A stretch of DNA of 64,000 bases from Enterobacter ludwigii (GTDB lineage Bacteria; Pseudomonadota; Gammaproteobacteria; Enterobacterales; Enterobacteriaceae): contig NZ_CP017279.1 of NCBI RefSeq assembly GCF_001750725.1, positions 4,340,001 to 4,404,000 on the forward strand, read 5' to 3'. The first letter of the stretch is position 1. Each line of letters begins with the position of its first letter. Under the pieces are notes generated by a model. The model saw only the letters and a program-made list of their open reading frames with translations, was not told where the DNA came from and made no database searches. Positions 58,049 through 64,000 of this stretch are shown piece by piece. The position numbers and the translations under genes are program-made.

Positions 58049-59028
58049 TGCGAACGTCACTGGCTTTTCTGCTCTTTGCGCTGCTGCTGGTGATGGGCGC
58101 AATTGCGCACCTGGGCACGGGCGCGCGCGTTATTTCCCCCCTGACGGTCGTGCAGGCTTTTGTCGATTTCGACCCGCGCAATTTCGACCATAACATCATT
58201 ATCAGGCTGCGCCTGTTACGCCTCCTTGCGGCCATGCTGACCGGCGCTGCACTTGGCGTGGCAGGCGTCTTGCTGCAGTCCGTTATCCGTAACCCGCTGG
58301 GTGAGCCACATATTCTGGGGCTGAATGCTGGCGCCGCGCTGGCCGTCGTGCTGACAAGTGCACTCGGGTTCACCCTGCCGTTTGGTCGCCCGTTGATTGC
58401 CGCCACCGGCGCCGCCGGGCTGTTTCTGCTGGTACTGATGCTCTCCTCTTCGGGACGCACCGGGTTGACGCCGATGAAAGTCACCTTGTGCGGGGTGGCG
58501 ATGTCGGCGTTCGCCTCCTCGATTACCGCCACGGTCCTGATCCTCGATGAGCAGACGCTTCTCGCCTTACGCACCTGGCTGGCGGGGGATTTGGCCGGGA
58601 TAACAGAAGGAACGCTTCGCAGCGCTTCGTGGGCCGCTGGCGCGGGTTTCGCCCTTGCGCTCTGGCTGTCGCCATCACTCAATATGCTGGCACTGGGAGA
58701 CCGGATGGCCCAGGGGCTTGGCGTATCGCTTCTCAGGACGCGCCTGTTCGCGCTGCTGGCAATCGCGCTGCTGTGCGGCGCGGCAGTCTCCGTTGCCGGG
58801 CCGATTGGTTTTATTGGCCTCGTGGTGCCGCAGCTGATACGGCGTCTGGTGACGGTGGATCTGTGCGTGATGGTGCCGCTTTCAGCCCTGTGTGGAGGGT
58901 TGGTTTTGCTGCTGGCGGATCTCGCCGCCCGCACGCTGTTTACCCCTTATGAACTGTCGACCGGCATTATGACCGCGCTGGTCGGTGCTCCCGTCTTTAT
59001 CTTTATGGCCTCGAGGGTGTTCAAATGA
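58045..59028 (+). CDS. Iron-siderophore ABC transporter, permease 1 (FecCD family)
   Basis: A 327-residue inner-membrane protein with about nine hydrophobic segments. FecCD motifs are R-L-L-R-L-L-A-A-M-L-T-G-A-A-L-G-V-A-G-V-L in two blocks near 55-75, N-P-L-G-E-P-H-I-L-G-L-N-A-G near 85 and G-P-I-G-F-I-G-L-V-V-P near 250. It overlaps both neighbours by 4 bases. It pairs with the following permease. Confidence 0.92.
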   Translation: MMRTSLAFLLFALLLVMGAIAHLGTGARVISPLTVVQAFVDFDPRNFDHNIIIRLRLLRLLAAMLTGAALGVAGVLLQSVIRNPLGEPHILGLNAGAALAVVLTSALGFTLPFGRPLIAATGAAGLFLLVLMLSSSGRTGLTPMKVTLCGVAMSAFASSITATVLILDEQTLLALRTWLAGDLAGITEGTLRSASWAAGAGFALALWLSPSLNMLALGDRMAQGLGVSLLRTRLFALLAIALLCGAAVSVAGPIGFIGLVVPQLIRRLVTVDLCVMVPLSALCGGLVLLLADLAARTLFTPYELSTGIMTALVGAPVFIFMASRVFK

Positions 59029-60065
59029 GCCGGGCCGGACTGCGCGCGTTGCGTATAGGCACCTTTTCTACGCTGGTACGCCCGAGGGCGCTGGCCTGCC
59101 TTGCGCTGATTTCACTCACGGCCTTTATCCTGCTCGGGTTTGGCCTGACGCACGGCTCGCTGCCGATCCCGACGTCGGCCATCGGACGGGCGCTGCTGTA
59201 TCCGCAAAGTCTGGAGGCGGATACGCGCTACATCGTGATGGATATTCGTCTGCCGCGTCTGCTCATGGCGGTGTTATGCGGTGCCATGCTCGGCATGGCG
59301 GGGGCAGCGATGCAGTCTGTCACCCGTAATGGCCTTGCCGACCCGGGGCTTATCGGCGTGAAAGAGGGATGTAGCGCGGCGGTGCTGGTGCTGATTTTTC
59401 AGTTCCCGGCGCTCAGCCTGGCCTGGCGACCGCTGGCGGGAATGGCGGGGGGCATACTCACCGCGCTGCTGGTGGTGGCGCTGGCGCGCGATATTTCGCG
59501 GCCGCGATTTATCCTGACGGGGATCGGCGTTTCCTGGGCGTTTGCCGCGGCAATGGGGGTCTTCATGACCACCGCCGACGTGCGTGACGTGCAGACGGCG
59601 ATGCTGTGGCTGGCGGGAAGCCTGCATGCCGCAAACTGGACGCTGGTGGGCATTGCGGCAGCCTGGACGCTGCCGGCATTTGCGCTATTGCTGTTGACCG
59701 CGCGCGCCGCAGACGTGGCCCTGATGGGCAACCCCACCGCAACGGGGCTTGGCGTACACACCTCACGGCTGGCGCTGCTGCGTGTGCTTGCCCCGGTGGT
59801 GCTGACCGCAGCCTGCGTCTCCTGCGTGGGCAGTATCGGTTTTGTGGGACTGATTGCGCCACATATGGCACGCCTGCTGCTGCGCGGCGGACAAACCGCG
59901 CTGCTGGCGGGAAGTGCCGTCCTGGGTGCGCTGCTGGTTCTGCTGGCAGATAACGTCGGACGTCTGGCTTTCCTGCCGCTGCAGTTGCCGGCAGGCGTAG
60001 TCATTTCATTGATTGGCGGACCGTTTTTCCTGCTGCTGCTCTGGCAGCGACGGGACAGATTTTAG
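59025..60065 (+). CDS. Iron-siderophore ABC transporter, permease 2 (FecCD family)
   Basis: A 346-residue second half of the permease dimer: R-L-P-R-L-L-M-A-V-L-C-G-A near 73, G-L-A-D-P-G-L-I-G-V near 105 and G-S-I-G-F-V-G-L-I-A-P-H near 265. Two separate permease genes, not one fused gene, is the Fec/Fep arrangement. Confidence 0.92.
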   Translation: MSRAGLRALRIGTFSTLVRPRALACLALISLTAFILLGFGLTHGSLPIPTSAIGRALLYPQSLEADTRYIVMDIRLPRLLMAVLCGAMLGMAGAAMQSVTRNGLADPGLIGVKEGCSAAVLVLIFQFPALSLAWRPLAGMAGGILTALLVVALARDISRPRFILTGIGVSWAFAAAMGVFMTTADVRDVQTAMLWLAGSLHAANWTLVGIAAAWTLPAFALLLLTARAADVALMGNPTATGLGVHTSRLALLRVLAPVVLTAACVSCVGSIGFVGLIAPHMARLLLRGGQTALLAGSAVLGALLVLLADNVGRLAFLPLQLPAGVVISLIGGPFFLLLLWQRRDRF

Positions 60066-60074
60066 GGGATGGTG

Positions 60075-61025
60075 ATGCGTATACTTTTTTCGATGTTGTT
60101 GCTGGTGGGGTTTACCGTGAGTGCGGCGGAGCCGACGCAGACGTTTACCGACGATCTGAACCGCAAGGTGACTGTGCCCCTTCACCCGAAGCGGATTGTC
60201 TCGCTGCACGATCTGGATATCACCATTCCGCTGATTGAGCTCGGCGTGCCGCCAGTGGCAAGCCACGGGCGCACGCGGCCGGACGGTAGCCATTTTCTGC
60301 GCGCCAGCGGCATGCTGACGGGCGTTGATTTTGATAACGCCGACATCAAATTTATCGGCTCCGCGGATATCGACATCGAGGCCATCGCCGCTGCAAAGCC
60401 GGATCTGATCATCACCGAACCAACCCGTAACACGCCGGTTGAACAGCTGGAGAAAATTGCCCCGACGGTGAGTATCGATCATCTCGATGGCGGCGCGCCG
60501 GAGATCTACCGCAAGCTGGCACAGCTCACGGGCACCGAAGCCCGGTTGAAGATCCTTGAACGTCGCTATCAGGAGCAGATTAACGCCCTGAAAGCGACCA
60601 TCGACACCCGCAACATCACCGTGTCGGTGATACAGGCCAACCAGGGCAAAATCAACGCCATGCACAGCTACCACTCGCTGGGGCGCGTGCTGCGTGACGC
60701 AGGATTCACATTCCCGCCGCTGATTGAGTCCATCCCTGACGGCGGTCGAATTGACGTCAGCGCCGAGCGTCTGCCCGAGCTGGATGCAGATTTTGTCTTT
60801 GCCACCTGGCGCGGGGATACCGGCGGCAAACCGCAGGATGAGCTGGCAGCGATGGATGCCGTGATGCCTGGCTGGTGTCAGTTCCTCAATGCCTGTCGCA
60901 CCGGTCACTACATACTGATCTCCCGTGAAGAGGCCATCTCGAACTCCTTTGCCTCCTTAGGCCTGATGGCCGCCCAGGTGCAGTCGCAGATTGCCGGTCG
61001 ACCGCTGCCGGAGGCGTCACAGTGA
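60075..61025 (+). CDS. Iron-siderophore periplasmic binding protein
   Basis: A 316-residue TroA-type binding protein: signal peptide (M-R-I-L-F-S-M-L-L-L-V-G-F-T-V-S-A-A), P-K-R-I-V-S-L near residue 40, D-I-E-A-I-A-A-A-K-P-D-L-I-I-T near 100. There is no lipobox, so it is probably soluble in the periplasm. ATG at 60075 has GGGGA about 7 bases upstream; ATG 60069 is the alternative. It overlaps the regulator gene by 4 bases. Confidence 0.9.
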   Translation: MRILFSMLLLVGFTVSAAEPTQTFTDDLNRKVTVPLHPKRIVSLHDLDITIPLIELGVPPVASHGRTRPDGSHFLRASGMLTGVDFDNADIKFIGSADIDIEAIAAAKPDLIITEPTRNTPVEQLEKIAPTVSIDHLDGGAPEIYRKLAQLTGTEARLKILERRYQEQINALKATIDTRNITVSVIQANQGKINAMHSYHSLGRVLRDAGFTFPPLIESIPDGGRIDVSAERLPELDADFVFATWRGDTGGKPQDELAAMDAVMPGWCQFLNACRTGHYILISREEAISNSFASLGLMAAQVQSQIAGRPLPEASQ

Positions 61026-61909
61026 TCAGAAAAGACAAAGCCCGGGTTGATGTCTATGGCGACCGCTTTCGCTCGCGGGGGCACCAGCTCACGCCGCGCC
61101 TGCTGCAGGTTGCGCGTTACATCAATGAAAACCGCGAAGCGGTGATGGAGCAGACGGCGATGGAGATTGCCGCGTTGCTGAAAACCTCGGACGCTACGGT
61201 GGTACGCGCCATTCAGGCTCTTGGCTTTGCCGGGCTGCGTGACCTGAAGCAGACTCTGGAGCAGTGGTTTGGGCCGGTGGTCTCCTCCAGCGAAAAAATG
61301 TCCACCACGGTGAATACGCTCACCAGCGACGTGAACGCGAGCATCGATTTTGTGCTGGAAGGGCATCAGCATACCTGTGACGTGCTATCCGAGCCGCACA
61401 ACCGCTACGCAATGGCGCAGGCGGTGTCGTTGCTGGCGCAGGCACGTCAGGTCGCGATCTTTGGGATTGGGGCTTCCGGCATTCTGGCCGAGTACACTTC
61501 CCGGCTGTTCAGCCGTATCGGCCTGCCCGCTATTGCGCTCAACCGCACCGGCATTGGTCTGGCAGAGCAACTGATAGCCTTACAGCGCGGCGACGTGCTG
61601 GTGATGATGGCGCAAAAATCGGCCCACCGGGAAGGACAAACCACGCTGCGTGAAGCGAAACGGCTGAGTATTCCCACGATACTGCTGACCAATGCTACGG
61701 ACTCGCGCTTCAGCAAAGAGGCCAGCGTGGTGATCCACGTTCCGCGCGGCGGTGAAAAGGGCAAAATTCCGCTCCACGGCACGGTGCTGCTGTGTCTGGA
61801 GATGATCATTTTGTCTGTAGCGTCAATGGAGCCCCAGCGCACCATCAGGTCGATGAAGCGCATTAACGAATTTCATCGCGGGTTAAAACCGGGCAAGAAG
61901 AGCGGGTGA
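61022..61909 (+). CDS. MurR/RpiR family transcriptional regulator
   Basis: A 295-residue regulator with an N-terminal RpiR-type HTH (about 20-95: A-M-E-I-A-A-L-L-K-T-S-D-A-T-V-V-R-A-I in two blocks) and a C-terminal SIS domain (about 125-265: I-F-G-I-G-A-S-G, then A-Q-K-S-A-H-R-E-G). SIS domains normally bind sugar phosphates, so finding it translationally coupled (GTG overlapping TGA) to a siderophore importer is unusual. It likely regulates this operon, but its ligand is unknown. Confidence 0.88.
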   Translation: MIRKDKARVDVYGDRFRSRGHQLTPRLLQVARYINENREAVMEQTAMEIAALLKTSDATVVRAIQALGFAGLRDLKQTLEQWFGPVVSSSEKMSTTVNTLTSDVNASIDFVLEGHQHTCDVLSEPHNRYAMAQAVSLLAQARQVAIFGIGASGILAEYTSRLFSRIGLPAIALNRTGIGLAEQLIALQRGDVLVMMAQKSAHREGQTTLREAKRLSIPTILLTNATDSRFSKEASVVIHVPRGGEKGKIPLHGTVLLCLEMIILSVASMEPQRTIRSMKRINEFHRGLKPGKKSG

Positions 61910-61914
61910 GGGGT

Positions 61915-62754
61915 TCACGCCGCGCCATGATTTTTCCGGTACTGCAGCGGCGTCTCACCAATTCCTTTTTTAAAGGCGCTGATAAACCACGTCACGTCGG
62001 AAAATCCCACCTGCGCGGCAATCTCACGCACGCTGGCATCACTGTGCAGCAAGTACTCGCAGGCTTTTCGCAGCCGTAGTGTATTCAGATAGTCGTGGAT
62101 CTTCTCGCCTGTTTCCGCATGGAATTTTCGCGATACATAGCTGCGTGATTTTCCCAGCTCAGCCGCCAGCGCATCCAGGCGAAATTTCTCCCGATAGTGC
62201 TCATCCAGCCAGAACATCACCTGACTTGCTACTCCCTGACTGCTCCCCGGGGCACCGTCGTTATCATCCGGCAGCATGGCAAACAGGCTAATCAACAGCC
62301 CGGCAATGTTTTCGCTGTTCAGCGGCGGCTGATAACAGCCAAGAAGATAATCGATATGCTTCTGGCAATGCGCCAGGTCAGCGACCCAGGCCTCGCCGCC
62401 ACGACGAGACAGCTTCTGCAGACGCTGCTGAGCCTGCGGAAAATCACGCAGGGTTTTCAGTACGGCATGCTGGTCGAGATGAATAATGGTGCGCCTGTAA
62501 AGGGCTTCTGCCTTCTCGTCCACCATCACCTTATGCAGGGTAAACGGTGGGAAGAAAAACAGCCGCCCGGGGCGCATGGTGTAATGACGGTTATCGACAA
62601 TCGCCACGCCAAAGCCTTCTTCCACATAGAGAATTTCCAGACACTGATGCCAGTGGTGATAGCGCACCGTATTGGCGAACAGGCGGCTAAACGACACCAC
62701 GGTGTCATTTAAGGTAATCAGCTCCAGATGATCGGATGTTGGCGTGTCGCGCAT
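61915..62754 (-). CDS. AraC family transcriptional regulator
   Basis: A 279-residue protein with an N-terminal cupin sensor domain (about 15-110, H-x-H-W-H-Q-C-L-E-I-L-Y-V) and a C-terminal double HTH (about 180-275, R-S-Y-V-S-R-K-F, A-A-Q-V-G-F-S-D-V-T-W-F-I-S-A-F-K-K in two blocks). It is convergent with the RpiR gene and diverges from the DUF2264 gene, which it may control in response to a sugar-like ligand. Confidence 0.9.
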   Translation of the reverse strand: MRDTPTSDHLELITLNDTVVSFSRLFANTVRYHHWHQCLEILYVEEGFGVAIVDNRHYTMRPGRLFFFPPFTLHKVMVDEKAEALYRRTIIHLDQHAVLKTLRDFPQAQQRLQKLSRRGGEAWVADLAHCQKHIDYLLGCYQPPLNSENIAGLLISLFAMLPDDNDGAPGSSQGVASQVMFWLDEHYREKFRLDALAAELGKSRSYVSRKFHAETGEKIHDYLNTLRLRKACEYLLHSDASVREIAAQVGFSDVTWFISAFKKGIGETPLQYRKNHGAA

Positions 62755-62920
62755 AGTGCAATAAAACTCAACTTTTTCCCGTCAGAATCTCTTTATAAAC
62801 CACCTTTTTAAATTTTCTTAACTGCGGGTTTATTCATCGCTCTTAGCTGTGACATGGCTAACATTTCTGCCCCGTGCGGATTCACTATGCTTTGCCGCAG
62901 TTGATTACGAGGGTGAGCGT

Positions 62921-64000
62921 ATGTGGGCGGCAAACAAAGAAAAATCAAATCCGTTGTCTTCACGCCAGGATATCGTGGCGTCACTGAATACTCTGTTGAG
63001 TGCGCTGGATAAGGCGTTTGCGCCGGACAGTTCACGATTTTCGCTGGGCGAAACCTGTGCGCATTACAGCACGGATATCGCGCAGATGGAGGGACTCTCA
63101 CGTGCGCTATGGGGGCTGTTTCCGCTGCTGGCATCCGGCGATGCCAGCCCCTTTTGCGAAAAATACCTTACCGCGATCAAACTCGGCACCGATCCGCACA
63201 GTGACGGTTACTGGGGCGAAACCGGCCCCTACGATCAGCGTCTGGTCGAAATGGCGGCCTACGGTCTGGGGCTTGCCCTGCTGGGGGATAAACTCACCGC
63301 GCACTTCACCGGGCGCGAGGTCATGAACCTGCACGCATGGCTCAACCAGAGCGCCCATGCGCAAATGCCGGACAGCAACTGGAACTACTTTGCCATTATG
63401 GTGCAGCTCGGTTTTAAGCGCGCCGGGCTGCCGTATGACCAGACGGCGATTGACCGACGGTTTGCGATGATGGAGGCCTATTATCTGGGCGATGGCTGGT
63501 ATTCCGACGGGCCGGGGCGGCCGAAAGATTATTACATCTCGATGGCATTCCATTTCTACGGCCTGATTTACGCCACCCTGAGCGGTGACGAGGAGAGGGC
63601 GCAGGTGCTGCGAGCACGTTCGCGCCTGTTCGCCGAAGACTTTATCTACTGGTCAGCCGCCGACGGTGCCTCGGTACCGTTTGGTCGCAGTCTGACCTAT
63701 CGCTTTGCAATGGTCGCCTTCTGGAGTGCCGTCGCCTTTTCCGGTCTGGAGGTGTTCACGCCGGGGATTGTGAAGGGCGTCGTGCTGCGCCATCTTCGCT
63801 GGTGGCAGCAACAGCCCATCACCGATCGGGACGGCATTCTGACCCTCGGTTTTGCTTACCCGAACCTGGCGATGTGTGAGGACTATAACGCCCCCGGCTC
63901 GCCATACTGGGCGCTGAAAACTTACCTGATTCTGGCGATGCCGGAGGACCATCCGTTCTGGCAGGCTGAAGAGCAGCCGCTGCCCGCGCTTGCGGAAAAA
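62921..64000 (+). CDS. DUF2264 family protein, 5' part
   Basis: 360 codons from ATG 62921 (GAGGGTGAG just upstream), running off the window. Aromatic-rich, helical sequence with repeated patterns such as G-D-G-W-Y-S-D-G-P-G-R-P-K-D-Y-Y near 188-203 and S-L-T-Y-R-F-A-M near 250 is typical of DUF2264, thought to adopt an (alpha/alpha)6 toroid like some glycoside hydrolases and lyases. No signal peptide, so cytoplasmic. The divergent AraC-type gene suggests a sugar-acid or polysaccharide breakdown setting, but no activity can be stated. Confidence 0.75.
   Translation, partial: MWAANKEKSNPLSSRQDIVASLNTLLSALDKAFAPDSSRFSLGETCAHYSTDIAQMEGLSRALWGLFPLLASGDASPFCEKYLTAIKLGTDPHSDGYWGETGPYDQRLVEMAAYGLGLALLGDKLTAHFTGREVMNLHAWLNQSAHAQMPDSNWNYFAIMVQLGFKRAGLPYDQTAIDRRFAMMEAYYLGDGWYSDGPGRPKDYYISMAFHFYGLIYATLSGDEERAQVLRARSRLFAEDFIYWSAADGASVPFGRSLTYRFAMVAFWSAVAFSGLEVFTPGIVKGVVLRHLRWWQQQPITDRDGILTLGFAYPNLAMCEDYNAPGSPYWALKTYLILAMPEDHPFWQAEEQPLPALAEK

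Overview
The window is chromosomal DNA of an enteric gammaproteobacterium, most likely Enterobacter or a close relative. The evidence is near-identical E. coli-type gene order (mug, rpoD-dnaG-rpsU, tsaD, plsY, folB, uppP, cca, ygiM, ygiF-glnE-hldE, ubiK, ribB, zupT, ygiD, ygiCB-tolC, nudF-yqiB-cpdA-yqiA-parE), combined with a Klebsiella-type urease operon. Species cannot be fixed from the sequence alone.

Region 1 (1-1368) is host DNA: the 3' end of a siderophore-interacting reductase (yqjH-like) and a J-domain coiled-coil protein. Region 2 (about 1.5-20.0 kb) is a P2/186-type element next to the tRNA-Ile2 gene ileX. It has a 186-like CI repressor, a broken cox remnant, early genes, replication gene A, a LexA-controlled tum antirepressor, a full lysis cassette, nearly the whole contractile tail and baseplate set (X, R, V, W, J, I, H, G, FI, FII, E/E', T, U, D) and the late activator ogr. 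It has no capsid, portal, scaffold, terminase or head-completion gene (P2 Q, P, O, N, M, L), no gpS and no integrase. I read it as an SOS-inducible, domesticated R-type tailocin made from a P2/186 prophage.

The inferred circuit is as follows. LexA cleavage frees tum. Tum inactivates the CI repressor. CI leaves palindromic operators shared between the left switch region and the right-end ogr region. Ogr then activates late promoters placed directly before X and FI. Tails are assembled and released by holin, SAR endolysin and spanins.

Region 3 (20.0-26.2 kb) holds ileX, mug, the macromolecular synthesis operon rpsU-dnaG-rpoD and tsaD. Region 4 (26.2-33.3 kb) holds the urease operon ureDABCEJFG and an MFS transporter. 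Region 5 (33.4-54.6 kb) is conserved housekeeping: phospholipid, folate and undecaprenyl phosphate metabolism, CCA addition, glutamine synthetase control, LPS heptose synthesis, an FMN riboswitch with ribB, zinc uptake, tolC and parE. Region 6 (54.7-61.9 kb) is an iron-siderophore module with a TonB-dependent receptor diverging from an ABC importer operon that ends in an RpiR-type regulator. Region 7 (61.9-64.0 kb) has an AraC-type regulator diverging from a DUF2264 gene cut by the window end.
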